64,000 nucleotides of DNA from Microvirga sp. GTDB lineage: Bacteria; Pseudomonadota; Alphaproteobacteria; Rhizobiales; Beijerinckiaceae. Both the position numbers and the translations under genes were made by a program. This document shows positions 18,404-26,936 of this stretch, in pieces (position 1 is the first letter of the stretch; each line of letters starts with the position of its first letter). The notes beneath the pieces are model-generated. The model was not told the DNA's origin. It did not search any database and worked only from the letters and a program-made list of their open reading frames with translations. The DNA is taken from positions 1 through 64,000 of the forward strand of contig JAPSLB010000018.1 of assembly GCA_031181145.1 (NCBI GenBank). The letters are read 5' to 3'.

Positions 18404-19372
18404 ATGTCGAACGATAGAAACGGAATTGAGCCCGCCGGTCTTCCGGGAGATCAGGGAGAGGACGGCTCGGTCCTTCGCATCAAGGACATCCTCCGTCCAT
18501 GGGATCCCGCAGCCCAGGGCGGTTCAGCCATTCTCGGCTTCGCCAGCGACGAGGGGGTGCGGCGCAACCACGGCCGGACGGGTGCCGCAGGAGGTCCTGC
18601 CGCGATCCGGAATATGCTGAAGCGCCTTCCCGTTCACCGGCAGGTCAGCCTTTACGAGGCCGGTGACGTCGCATGCACCGATGGCGACCTGGGGGGCGCC
18701 CAGGGCCGTCTTGCCGAGCAGATCGCAGTGCTCCTCGGGCGTGACGTTCGGCCTGTTGTCCTCGGCGGCGGGCATGAGGTCGCCTATGGCAGCTTTCTCG
18801 GCCTGGCCAAGCATCTTGGCGACCAGCTCGCCTCGACCAGCGTGCTCGTCGTCAACTTCGACGCCCATTTCGACCTGCGGCAAGCAGCCCACCCGAATTC
18901 AGGGACACCGTTCCGTCAGATTGCGGAGCTGTGCGCTGCGCGGGCTGCCGCATTCCAGTATCTCTGCTTCGGCATAAGCGAGCTTGCCAACACGTCAGCC
19001 CTTTTCGAGCGTGCCGGGGCCCTCGGCGTCGAGTACCTTCTAGACGAGGAGATGCGCGCAACGGCCGTCGAGGGCTTGCGGGAAATGCTCCGGAAGAGAA
19101 TGGCAAGTGTCGACAAGATCTATCTCTCGATCGATCTCGACGTGTTGCCGGCGGGAATGGCGCCTGGCGTATCCGCACCGGCAGCCCGTGGCGTCGCTCT
19201 CGAGATCATCGAAGATCTCGTGGACGAGATTGCGTCATCGGGAAAACTTGCTCTCGCTGATATTGCAGAACTCAATCCCCTCCTCGACCGGGACGATCAG
19301 ACGGCGCGCATTGCGGCCCGTCTCGCCTATCGCCTCGCGGTCGGACCGCAGAGGGCTTGGCGTCATAAGTAA
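18404..19372 (+). CDS. hutG: Formimidoylglutamase, arginase/ureohydrolase family
   Basis: A 322-residue ureohydrolase. The dinuclear manganese ligands are all present: H124 in GGGHEVAYG, D153, H155 and D157 in NFDAHFDLR, and D244 and D246 in LSIDLDVLPAG. Within the hut locus this assigns hydrolysis of N-formimidoyl-L-glutamate to glutamate and formamide, giving a four-enzyme route without HutF. The ATG at 18404 gives the family-like N-terminus; the frame is open 21 codons further up but without support. Same strand as hutC, probably co-transcribed. Confidence 0.92.
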   Translation: MSNDRNGIEPAGLPGDQGEDGSVLRIKDILRPWDPAAQGGSAILGFASDEGVRRNHGRTGAAGGPAAIRNMLKRLPVHRQVSLYEAGDVACTDGDLGGAQGRLAEQIAVLLGRDVRPVVLGGGHEVAYGSFLGLAKHLGDQLASTSVLVVNFDAHFDLRQAAHPNSGTPFRQIAELCAARAAAFQYLCFGISELANTSALFERAGALGVEYLLDEEMRATAVEGLREMLRKRMASVDKIYLSIDLDVLPAGMAPGVSAPAARGVALEIIEDLVDEIASSGKLALADIAELNPLLDRDDQTARIAARLAYRLAVGPQRAWRHK

Positions 19373-19445
19373 GCCGAAGCCCGTTCTTCATGTGCGATGC
19401 GGCGCCGATCGGCAGCGGTGCCGATGATCGAGGCTCCGGCGCGGT

Positions 19446-19922
19446 TCAGGCCTCGATCGCTAGCAGGCTCGGAAGCGGGTCGGCGGCCTTTACGTTCTTC
19501 GTCACGACATATGTGAAATATCGCTCGATCCCGAGATCGAGCCTCAGCAGCTTGTCGATCAGTCTCTGATAGGCATCGATGTCTTCAGAGACGATTCTGA
19601 GGATGTAATCGACGCCGCCGCCGGTCGCATCGCAAGAGATGATCGCAGGCTCTTTGAGAATTGCGGCCTCGAAGCGCTGGAAATCCGATTGCTGATGACT
19701 CTTGAGCATGATTTCCACGAGCACGGTGGTGCGTCGCGCCAGCTTGTCGGCGTTGATGCGGGCGGTGTAGCCGGTGATCACCCCGCTCTTTTCGAGGCGG
19801 CTCAGGCGCTCCCAGCATGCCGTAGGAGACAGATTGACCGCCTCCGCGAGCCGAAGCTTGGTCATCCGCCCATCGCTCTGGAGAGCAGCGAGAATTTTAA
19901 GATCGATTTTGTCTAGTTTCAT
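19446..19922 (-). CDS. Lrp/AsnC-family transcriptional regulator
   Basis: A 158-residue Lrp/AsnC protein: helix-turn-helix in residues about 5-60 (LRLAEAVNLSPTACWERLSRLEKSGVITGYTA) and an RAM/AsnC ligand domain with the DYILRIVSEDIDAYQRL segment. I place the start at the ATG at 19922, where the standard MKLDKIDLKIL pattern begins; the same frame stays open far upstream on the strand opposite enuR, which is not real coding. It is divergent from the MocR regulator of the ectoine cluster across 63 bases. Ectoine clusters frequently carry such an AsnC-type gene (DoeX in Halomonas), so a role in ectoine use, beside EnuR, is likely. Confidence 0.9.
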   Translation of the reverse strand: MKLDKIDLKILAALQSDGRMTKLRLAEAVNLSPTACWERLSRLEKSGVITGYTARINADKLARRTTVLVEIMLKSHQQSDFQRFEAAILKEPAIISCDATGGGVDYILRIVSEDIDAYQRLIDKLLRLDLGIERYFTYVVTKNVKAADPLPSLLAIEA

Positions 19923-19947
19923 GACTATTCCGCAGCTCCAGCACAAT

Positions 19948-19958
19948 GTAATGATTAC
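19948..19958. promoter_or_regulatory. Short AT-rich dyad between the AsnC-type gene and enuR
   Basis: GTAATGATTAC is an inverted repeat of 5-bp arms around one base in the 63-base divergent region. Lrp/AsnC proteins prefer AT-rich dyads of this sort, so it may be an autoregulatory site. The motif is short and could occur by chance. Confidence 0.3.
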
Positions 19959-19985
19959 TCCATCACAATCGGTTGAGACAATCCT

Positions 19986-21446
19986 ATGCGTGAGCTGCCT
20001 CGCTCCCCCGCCGGCCGGGAAGTCCCGCCCTCCTCCCATGAAGCGATCGTCACGGATTGGCGACCCACCCTGACCAAGCGCAAGGGCGTCACGAAGCACA
20101 AGCTCCTGACCGAGCGGATCATCGCGGATATTGAGAGCGACATCCTGCCGGCGCACGCCCGAATGCCCACCCATCGCGACCTTGCGCGCCAGCTCGGGGT
20201 TTCGGTGCAGACGGTGAGCCTCAGCTACAAGGAGGCCGAGCGGTGCGGCTACCTGCGGGGCGAGGTCGGCCGGGGCACCTTCGTGCGCAGTCGCGTCACG
20301 GAGAAGGCGGACCGCTTCATGCTCGACCGGGACCCCGGCGAGACGGTGGATCTCTCGATCATCAGGGCGATCTATACCGAGGCGCATGAAGAAGCCTCCC
20401 GCAACGTCATGGAGGAACTCGCCCAGGGCGACAACAGCGCCTTCATGCGCCCGTGCCGGCCGATCGCGGGGCTGGAGCGCCACCGCGTCGCGGCCCAGGG
20501 CTGGCTGAGGGGCCTCGGGGCCGACGCCGCGATGGACCGCATCCTGATCACGAACGGGGCGGCCCATGGCCTGTTCCTGGCGGTCGCCGCCATCGTCCGG
20601 CCGGGCGAGATCGTCCTCACGGAGAACCTCACCGACCATGGCATCATCGGCCTTTCCAACGTTCTGGGATTCACCCTCCGCGGCCTCCCGACGGACGAGG
20701 AGGGCATCCTCGTCGAAGCCTTCGAGGAGGCCTGCGCGGCCGGCGGCGTGTCCGCCCTGGTGCTCGTCCCCTCCCTCGGCAATCCTACCAGCCATGTCAT
20801 GGGAACCGAGCGGCGGCGGGCCATCGCGGAGGTCGCGCGCAGCTATGGGGTCTATGTCGTGGAGGACGAGGTCTACAAGCCGCTGCTGGAGACGCCTCTT
20901 CCGTCGTTTACCGAGCTTCTGCCCGACCTCGGCTTCTTCGTGACGAGCTTCACCAAGTCGGTCCTGACGGGGCTGCGCGTCGGATATCTCGTGGTGCCGC
21001 CGCAATACACGATCCGCGTGGCGAGCATCATGCGCGTGACGAGCTGGAGCGCCACGAACCTGCCCGCCGAGATCGCGACCCGGTGGGTGGAGGACGGCAC
21101 GGCCCGGAACCTGATCGATCTGCAGCGCCGGGAGATCAGGGCGCGCCAGGCCGTGGTGGCGGAGACCCTCGGGGAGCACATCGCCCAGGTCCACCCCCTG
21201 TCCCTCTGCGCCTGGCTGAAAGTGCCGCCCCGGTGGACCGAGGACGGCCTCGTGCGCATGCTGGCCCAGAGGAACATCGCGGTGACGCCGTCGGATCCCT
21301 TCAGGGCCGGCATGGACGCCCCCGGCGGAATCCGCATCTGCATCGGCGGCCGCCTGTCCCACGCGACCCTGGGCCGCGCACTCCAGACGATCGCCGAAAC
21401 CTTCGAGCAGCTGCCGCCCGTTTTCGACGCGGGCACCATCGCATAG
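19986..21446 (+). CDS. enuR: MocR-family (GntR/aminotransferase) regulator EnuR
   Basis: A 486-residue MocR-type regulator: an N-terminal GntR winged helix (about residues 35-105; HRDLARQLGVSVQTVSLSYKEAE) joined to a fold-I aminotransferase-like domain (about 120-480). The probable PLP lysine is K324 in TSFTKSVLTGLRVGY, and ILITNGAAHGL and LVPSLGNPTSH are typical of the domain. EnuR proteins repress ectoine catabolic genes and are relieved by the pathway intermediates N-alpha-acetyl-diaminobutyrate or diaminobutyrate bound to PLP. Position directly ahead of eutB, eutC, doeA and doeB fits this exactly. A strong inverted repeat lies behind it, before eutB. Confidence 0.93.
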   Translation: MRELPRSPAGREVPPSSHEAIVTDWRPTLTKRKGVTKHKLLTERIIADIESDILPAHARMPTHRDLARQLGVSVQTVSLSYKEAERCGYLRGEVGRGTFVRSRVTEKADRFMLDRDPGETVDLSIIRAIYTEAHEEASRNVMEELAQGDNSAFMRPCRPIAGLERHRVAAQGWLRGLGADAAMDRILITNGAAHGLFLAVAAIVRPGEIVLTENLTDHGIIGLSNVLGFTLRGLPTDEEGILVEAFEEACAAGGVSALVLVPSLGNPTSHVMGTERRRAIAEVARSYGVYVVEDEVYKPLLETPLPSFTELLPDLGFFVTSFTKSVLTGLRVGYLVVPPQYTIRVASIMRVTSWSATNLPAEIATRWVEDGTARNLIDLQRREIRARQAVVAETLGEHIAQVHPLSLCAWLKVPPRWTEDGLVRMLAQRNIAVTPSDPFRAGMDAPGGIRICIGGRLSHATLGRALQTIAETFEQLPPVFDAGTIA

Positions 21447-21506
21447 ATCACCGCAGAGGCGCGATTCCTGCGCGCAAAGCTCCCGTAGATGCGCGTTCTG
21501 AAGGCG

Positions 21507-21566
21507 TTGTTCCTCCGTGCCGCTCCGTATAATTGTTTCATGACAATATAAAGATTGACATGAAAC
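21507..21566 (+). promoter_or_regulatory. Promoter with overlapping EnuR-type inverted repeat
   Basis: A -10-like TATAAT (21528-21533) with TTGTTC (21507-21512) 15 bases ahead is followed directly by GTTTCATG (21535-21542) and its exact reverse complement CATGAAAC (21559-21566). Counting flanking bases, the arms match at 10 of 12 positions, centres 24 bp apart. This lies between enuR and eutB and would place a repressor over the transcription start, as expected for EnuR control. Promoter spacing is short, so start-site placement is uncertain. Confidence 0.6.
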
Positions 21567-21725
21567 TGGGTGCATCACACCATTGCTTTGTCCTGACGAG
21601 AGGTGGTGAATGTACGCGATGCCCGCAGGAAGACCTGGCTTCGGAACAGGTCAATCCGATGCGACAAACGGAAACGTGAGCGCCGTCTCGACCCTCGGCG
21701 TTCGTGCACCGGCGGATCGCCGGCC

Positions 21726-22727
21726 ATGATCCTGGTCGGACCCGACAGAATCGCCGAGGCTCAGGCCCGCATCGCCGACCGCGTCCGGCGCACCCCGCTG
21801 GAATCGTCCCCGAGCCTCTCCGCCCTTTCCGGCGCTCCGGTCCGCCTCAAGCTCGAAAGTCATCAGCTCACCGGCAGCTTCAAGCTGCGCGGCGCGACGA
21901 ACGCCGTTCTTTCCCTCAGCGAAGAGGCGCGCCAGCGCGGCCTCGTGACGGCATCGACCGGCAATCACGGCCGCGCGCTCGCCCATGCGGCGAAAGCCGA
22001 GGGCGTGCGGGCCGTCGTCTGCATGTCCGCCCTCGTGCCCGCCAACAAGGTCGAGGCCGTCCGCGCCCTCGGGGCTGAAATCCGCATAATCGGCCGCTCG
22101 CAGGACGATGCGCAGGAAGAGGTCGAGCGCCTGGTGCGCCAGGAAGGTCTGGCGGCGGTGCCGCCCTTCGATCATGCCGACGTCATCGCGGGCCAGGGAA
22201 CGATCGGCCTGGAGATCGCCGAGGCTCAACCGGACACCGAACTCGTCCTGGTGCCGCTGTCCGGCGGCGGGCTGGCCGCGGGCGTCGCCATGGCGGTCAA
22301 GAGCAGGCTTCCGCACGCGCGCGTGATCGGCGTCTCGATGGCCCGCGGAGCGGCCATGTCCGAGAGCCTGCGGGCCGGAAGGCCCGTCCTGGTGGAGGAG
22401 GTGGAAACCCTCGCGGATTCCCTCGGCGGCGGCATCGGCCTGGAGAACCGCTACACCTTCGCCATGTGCCGCGATCTCATCGACGACGTCGTGCTTCTGT
22501 CGGAGGAGGAGATCGCCGAGGGCATTCGCCACGCCTTCGCGGCCGAGGGCGAAACGGTCGAAGGAGCAGGCGCGGTGGGAATCGCCGCGCTCCTGGCCGG
22601 CAAGGTCGATGTGAAAGGGCCGACGGTCGTCGTGGTCTCGGGCCGCAACATCGACGAGGCGCTGCACCGGCGCATCGTGAGCGGCGGCGCCGATGAAACC
22701 GTGTCGTTGGGAGGGCCCAACCCGTGA
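21726..22727 (+). CDS. eutB: Hydroxyectoine utilisation dehydratase, threonine dehydratase-like
   Basis: A 333-residue fold-II PLP enzyme related to threonine/serine dehydratases. The PLP lysine is K53 in TGSFKLRGATNAV, followed by TASTGNHGRALAHAA (substrate loop) and PLSGGGLAAGVA (phosphate-binding glycine loop). EutB proteins occur next to EutC in ectoine clusters and are believed to act on the hydroxyl group of hydroxyectoine-derived intermediates; this step is not fully established. The ATG at 21726 gives normal length, though its ribosome site is weak. Its stop codon overlaps the GTG start of eutC. Confidence 0.88.
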   Translation: MILVGPDRIAEAQARIADRVRRTPLESSPSLSALSGAPVRLKLESHQLTGSFKLRGATNAVLSLSEEARQRGLVTASTGNHGRALAHAAKAEGVRAVVCMSALVPANKVEAVRALGAEIRIIGRSQDDAQEEVERLVRQEGLAAVPPFDHADVIAGQGTIGLEIAEAQPDTELVLVPLSGGGLAAGVAMAVKSRLPHARVIGVSMARGAAMSESLRAGRPVLVEEVETLADSLGGGIGLENRYTFAMCRDLIDDVVLLSEEEIAEGIRHAFAAEGETVEGAGAVGIAALLAGKVDVKGPTVVVVSGRNIDEALHRRIVSGGADETVSLGGPNP

Positions 22728-23737
22728 CTCGAATGCTCGTTCTCACCGAACCCGATCTGCGAAAGGTCGTGCGCCTCGACGCGAGCGCCGTGGCCTGCGT
22801 CGAGGAGGCCTTCGCGGCGCTCGCCACCAGGCCCGTCGTGATGCCGCCGATCCTGCGCCTCGACATCGTCGAGCATCGCGGCGAGGTGGACGTGAAGACC
22901 GCCTATGTGCCCGGCCTCGACGGCTTCGCCATCAAGGTGAGCCCCGGCTTCTTCGACAATCCGAAGCTCGGCCTGCCGAGCCTCAACGGCCTGATGATCC
23001 TGTTCAGCACGAGGACCGGCCTCGTCGAGGCCCTGCTCCTGGACAACGGCTATCTCACGGACGTGCGCACCGCCGCCGCCGGGGCGGTCGCCGCCAAGCA
23101 CCTGTCGCGGCCGGATTCGCAGAGCGCCGCGATCTTCGGAGCCGGAATCCAGGCCCGCCTTCAACTGGAGGCCCTGACGCTCGTGCGGCCGATCCGGCAG
23201 GCGTGCATCTGGGCGCGGGATGCCGCCAAGGCCGAAGCGGCGGCCCGCGATCTCACCACGTCGCTCGGCATCGCGGTCGAGGCCGCCCGGAGCCCGGAAG
23301 CCGCCTGCGAGGCAGCCGACATCGTCGTCACGACGACCCCCGCCGAACAGCCCATCCTGAAGGCGGAGTGGCTTCGGCCCGGCCAGCACGTCACCGCCAT
23401 GGGGTCCGATTCCGAACACAAGAACGAAATCGACCCGGCCGCTCTGACCCGGGTCCGCTACATTGCCGACAGCGTGGCGCAGACGCGCCGCCTCGGCGAG
23501 CTGCATCACGCCATCCGGGCCGGAGCAATCGACCGGGACCGCTCGTTTCCCGAGCTCGGACAGGTCATCGCCGGACAGGTGCCCGGACGCGAAAGCCCGG
23601 ACGCCGTCACGCTCTGCGACCTCACCGGGACCGGCGTGCAGGATACGGCCATCGCCACTCTCGCCCATGCCCGCGCCCGTGACGCGGGAGCAGGCAAATC
23701 CATCGACACCAAGGAAGCCACTGGAGATCGTCTGTGA
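22724..23737 (+). CDS. eutC: Ornithine cyclodeaminase/mu-crystallin family protein of hydroxyectoine use
   Basis: A 337-residue member of the ornithine cyclodeaminase/mu-crystallin family. It begins with GTG overlapping the eutB stop codon. The NAD-binding loop is IFGAGIQARLQLEAL (GAGIQA 139-144), and TAYVPGLDGFAIKVSPGF and LTDVRTAAAGAVAAKHL match the substrate-binding half. In ectoine clusters EutC pairs with EutB in conversion of hydroxyectoine-derived compounds into the ectoine route. The end overlaps the start of doeA. Cytoplasmic. Confidence 0.88.
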   Translation: MTRMLVLTEPDLRKVVRLDASAVACVEEAFAALATRPVVMPPILRLDIVEHRGEVDVKTAYVPGLDGFAIKVSPGFFDNPKLGLPSLNGLMILFSTRTGLVEALLLDNGYLTDVRTAAAGAVAAKHLSRPDSQSAAIFGAGIQARLQLEALTLVRPIRQACIWARDAAKAEAAARDLTTSLGIAVEAARSPEAACEAADIVVTTTPAEQPILKAEWLRPGQHVTAMGSDSEHKNEIDPAALTRVRYIADSVAQTRRLGELHHAIRAGAIDRDRSFPELGQVIAGQVPGRESPDAVTLCDLTGTGVQDTAIATLAHARARDAGAGKSIDTKEATGDRL

Positions 23738-24915
23738 GCGCGCCCAACCTCAATTTCAGCAGAGCGGAATATGCCGAGCGCCTCGCCAGGACGCGCAGGG
23801 CGATGGAAAAGGCGGGGATCGATCTCCTGATCGTCACCGACCCGTCCAACATGCACTGGCTGACGGGATACGACGGCTGGTCGTTCTACGTGCATCAATG
23901 CGTGCTCGTGCCGCCGGACGGCGAGCCGATCTGGTTCGGCCGCGGTCAGGACGCGAACGGCGCGAAGCGCACCGCCTATCTGTCCCACGACAACATCGTC
24001 GGCTACCCGGATCACTACGTTCAATCGACCGAACGCCACCCGATGGACTTCCTGTCCGGCATCATCGAGGAGCGCGGCTGGGACAAGGGCGTCATCGCGG
24101 TCGAGATGGACAATTACTACTTCTCCGCCGCCGCCTACATGTCGCTGACGAGGCATCTGCCGAATGCGACGTTCAAGGATTCGCTGTCCCTCGTGAACTG
24201 GCAGCGCGCGGTCAAGAGCGCGACCGAGATCGACTACATGAGGAAGGCAGGCCGCATCGTCGAGGCGATGCACCGGCGCATCCTCGAGACGGTCGAGCCG
24301 GGCCTGCGCAAGTGCGATCTCGTGGCCGAGATCTACGACGCCGGCCTTCGCGGCGTCGACGGATACGGCGGCGACTACCCGGCCATCGTTCCGCTCCTGC
24401 CATCGGGCGAGGAGGCTTCCGCGCCGCACCTCACCTGGGACGACCGCCCGATGCGGAAGGGCGAAGGCACGTTCTTCGAGATCGCGGGATGCTACAAGCG
24501 CTATCACTGCCCGCTTTCGCGCACCGTCTTCCTGGGCAAGCCGACGCAGGCCTTCCTCGATGCCGAGAAGGCCGTGCTGGAGGGCATGGAGGAGGGCCTC
24601 GCCGCCGCCAGGCCCGGCAATGTCTGCGAGGACATCGCCAACGCGTTCTTCGCCGTCCTCAAGCGCTACGGCATCGTGAAGGACAACCGCACCGGCTATC
24701 CCATCGGCCTGAGCTATCCGCCGGATTGGGGCGAGCGCACCATGAGCCTGCGTCCCGGCGACAGGACCGAACTGCGGCCCGGCATGACCTTCCACTTCAT
24801 GACGGGGCTGTGGCTCGAGAACATGGGCCTGGAGATCACCGAGAGCATCCTCATCACCGAAACCGGCGTCGAGTGCCTCTCCAACGTGCCGCGCCAGCTC
24901 TTCGTGAAGCCATGA
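23734..24915 (+). CDS. doeA: Ectoine hydrolase
   Basis: A 393-residue protein with a creatinase-like N-domain (residues about 1-165; TDPSNMHWLTGYDGWSF) and an M24 'pita-bread' C-domain. It opens the ectoine ring, giving N-acetyl-diaminobutyrate isomers. The usual M24 metal aspartates are not found where expected (the segment reads FFEIAGCYKRYHCPLSRTV), which agrees with published findings that this hydrolase (also called EutD) works without metal. GTG start overlapping the eutC stop; its own stop overlaps the doeB ATG, so the four genes eutB-eutC-doeA-doeB are coupled. Confidence 0.93.
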   Translation: MSAPNLNFSRAEYAERLARTRRAMEKAGIDLLIVTDPSNMHWLTGYDGWSFYVHQCVLVPPDGEPIWFGRGQDANGAKRTAYLSHDNIVGYPDHYVQSTERHPMDFLSGIIEERGWDKGVIAVEMDNYYFSAAAYMSLTRHLPNATFKDSLSLVNWQRAVKSATEIDYMRKAGRIVEAMHRRILETVEPGLRKCDLVAEIYDAGLRGVDGYGGDYPAIVPLLPSGEEASAPHLTWDDRPMRKGEGTFFEIAGCYKRYHCPLSRTVFLGKPTQAFLDAEKAVLEGMEEGLAAARPGNVCEDIANAFFAVLKRYGIVKDNRTGYPIGLSYPPDWGERTMSLRPGDRTELRPGMTFHFMTGLWLENMGLEITESILITETGVECLSNVPRQLFVKP

Positions 24916-25931
24916 ACGTCATCACGCCGATCCAGCGTCCCTCTCCCGTCAGCGCCAGCGTCGATTTCGACGCGGACGGCGTGCAGCACGGCTTCCTGCG
25001 CCTGCCCTACAGCAGGGACGACTCGGCCTGGGGCTCGGTGATGATCCCGATCACGGTCGTCAAGCGGGGCGATGGGCCGACGGCGCTTCTCACCGGAGGC
25101 AACCACGGCGACGAATACGAGGGGCCGGTGGCCCTGTTCGATCTCGCCCGCACGCTCGACGCGCAGGCGGTCCAGGGGCGCGTCATCATCGTGCCCGCCA
25201 TGAACTACCCGGCGTTCCGCGCGGGCACCCGCACCTCCCCGATCGACCGGGGCAACCTCAACCGGAGCTTTCCCGGACGCCCGGACGGCACGGTGACGGA
25301 AAAGATCGCCGATTACTTCCAGCGCACCTTGCTGCCGCTCGCCGACATCGTGCTCGATTTCCATTCCGGCGGACGCACCCTCGACTTCCTTCCCTACGCG
25401 GCCGCCCACGAGCTGCCGGACAAGGAGCAGGAGAAGCGCTGCTTCGATGCGGTCGCGGCCTTCTCGGCGCCGTACTCGATGCGGATGATCGAGATCGACG
25501 CGGTGGGCATGTACGACACGGCCGCCGAAGAGATGGGCAAGGTGTTCGTGACCACGGAGCTGTCGGGCGGCGGCACGTCCTCGGCCCGAACGGTCCGGAT
25601 CGCCAAGCGTGGCGTCATGAACGTGCTCAAGCACGCGAGGATCGTCTCCGGCGCGCCGGAGACGGGGCCGACGCGCTGGCTCGACATGCCGTCCGGCGAC
25701 TGCTTCCGCTTCGCCGAGGACGACGGACTCGTGGAGCCGGTCGTCGATCTCGGCGAACCGGTGCGGGAGGGCGACGTGATCGCCCGGATCCATCCGGTCG
25801 GGCGCACGGGGCAGGCTCCGTCCGAGTACCGCGCAGCCCTCGACGGCATTCTGGCGGCCCGGCACTTTCCCGGCCTGGTCAAGACCGGGGATTGCCTCGC
25901 AGTGATCGCAACCGTGGAGGAAACGATCTGA
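24912..25931 (+). CDS. doeB: N-alpha-acetyl-L-2,4-diaminobutyrate deacetylase
   Basis: A 339-residue zinc deacetylase of the succinylglutamate desuccinylase/aspartoacylase family. Zinc ligands are H65 and E68 in GGNHGDEYEG and H151 in LDFHSGG; the catalytic glutamate is probably in TTELSGGG. It removes acetate from the product of DoeA to give L-2,4-diaminobutyrate. The frame is open 483 codons upstream on top of eutC/doeA, but family similarity begins only at the ATG at 24912, which overlaps the doeA stop. Also called EutE. Confidence 0.93.
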   Translation: MNVITPIQRPSPVSASVDFDADGVQHGFLRLPYSRDDSAWGSVMIPITVVKRGDGPTALLTGGNHGDEYEGPVALFDLARTLDAQAVQGRVIIVPAMNYPAFRAGTRTSPIDRGNLNRSFPGRPDGTVTEKIADYFQRTLLPLADIVLDFHSGGRTLDFLPYAAAHELPDKEQEKRCFDAVAAFSAPYSMRMIEIDAVGMYDTAAEEMGKVFVTTELSGGGTSSARTVRIAKRGVMNVLKHARIVSGAPETGPTRWLDMPSGDCFRFAEDDGLVEPVVDLGEPVREGDVIARIHPVGRTGQAPSEYRAALDGILAARHFPGLVKTGDCLAVIATVEETI

Positions 25932-26011
25932 ATTCAACCACCGCCAGCGACAACGCTGCAAGCCGGGTCAACCGGCACGCGGCCCTTAACAACACCAGAG
26001 GAGAAGACCAG

Positions 26012-26863
26012 ATGAAGACCATGATCCGCTACGGCGTCGCCGTTCTCGCTCTCGCAGTCGGCCTCGGAGGCGCGCAGGCGCTCACACTCGAAGAGGTGAA
26101 GAGCGCGGGCTACGTCCAGGGCGCCACGGCCAACGAGGTGCCATACGGCTTCATGAAAGAGGACGGCACGGCCGCCGGCATCGGCCCCGACGTCGCGATC
26201 GCCGTGTTCAAGCGCTTGGGCATCGACGAGGTGAACTGGACGGTGACGCCGTTCGGCACCCTCATTCCCGGTCTGAAGGCCCGACGCTTCGCCTTCGCGG
26301 CCGCCGAACAGAACATCTCGCCCGAGCGCTGCAAGCAGGTGGCGTTCACCGAGCCGAATTCCAGCTATGGCGAAGGCCTGCTCGTGAAGAAGGGCAATCC
26401 GAAGAAGCTGACCACCTATGCGGACATCGCCAAGGATCCCTCCCTCAAGGTGGCGGTCGTCTCGGGCGCGAACAATATCGACTTCCTGCGCGCGGTCGGC
26501 GTGAAGGACGACCAGATCGTCATCATCCAGGCCAATGCCGACGCGCCCGCGACCGTCCAGTCGCGTGTGGACGCCTATGCGGCGACGGAGCTCACCGTGT
26601 CCAAGCTCGCGGAGGGCAGCGAGGCCGTCGAGCAGGTGCGGCCCTTCACGGATCCCGTCGTCGACGGCAAGCCGGTCCGCAACTACGGCGGCTTCGCGTT
26701 CCGTCCCGAGGACAAGGAGCTCCGCGACGCCTTCAACAAGGAGCTCGTGGAATTCCGCAAGACCGAGGAATACCAGAAGATCCTCACGTCCTATGGTCTG
26801 AGCCCCGAGAGCATCGAGGCCGCGGCGGCCAAGAAGGTCGCCGACCTCTGCGCCGGCAAGTAA
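26012..26863 (+). CDS. ehuB: Ectoine/hydroxyectoine ABC transporter, substrate-binding protein
   Basis: A 283-residue family-3 solute-binding protein with a signal peptide (residues 1-24, cleavage near AQA-LT). The mature part shows the two-lobe pattern: EVPYGFMKEDGTAAGIGPDV near the start and NNIDFLRAVGVKDDQIV and a C-terminal YQKILTSYGLSPES. EhuB proteins bind ectoine and hydroxyectoine in the periplasm through stacked aromatic residues. Start chosen at the ATG after AGAGGAGAAG. It sits 80 bases after doeB and before the two permeases, with a strong hairpin behind it. Confidence 0.9.
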   Translation: MKTMIRYGVAVLALAVGLGGAQALTLEEVKSAGYVQGATANEVPYGFMKEDGTAAGIGPDVAIAVFKRLGIDEVNWTVTPFGTLIPGLKARRFAFAAAEQNISPERCKQVAFTEPNSSYGEGLLVKKGNPKKLTTYADIAKDPSLKVAVVSGANNIDFLRAVGVKDDQIVIIQANADAPATVQSRVDAYAATELTVSKLAEGSEAVEQVRPFTDPVVDGKPVRNYGGFAFRPEDKELRDAFNKELVEFRKTEEYQKILTSYGLSPESIEAAAAKKVADLCAGK

Positions 26864-26880
26864 TCCGGCATCGTTCGAAC

Positions 26881-26913
26881 CATCCGGCCGGGGCTCGCCG
26901 CCCTGGCCGGATG
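26881..26913 (+). terminator. Stem-loop between ehuB and ehuC
   Basis: CATCCGGCC (26881-26889) pairs perfectly with GGCCGGATG (26905-26913) around a 15-base loop, 18 bases past the ehuB stop codon. No U-tract. Likely a stabilising or attenuating hairpin that keeps binding-protein message in excess over permease message. Confidence 0.45.
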
Positions 26914-26936
26914 AGCGCCCGTAAGGAGTTTCGACG

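Noticed and set aside
19923-21578. Extension of the Lrp/AsnC frame to 710 codons
   Set aside because: The added part is antisense to enuR; the Lrp family pattern begins at the ATG at 19922.
23463-24911. Extension of the doeB frame upstream
   Set aside because: It runs through eutC and doeA in another frame; only the part after 24912 matches the deacetylase family.
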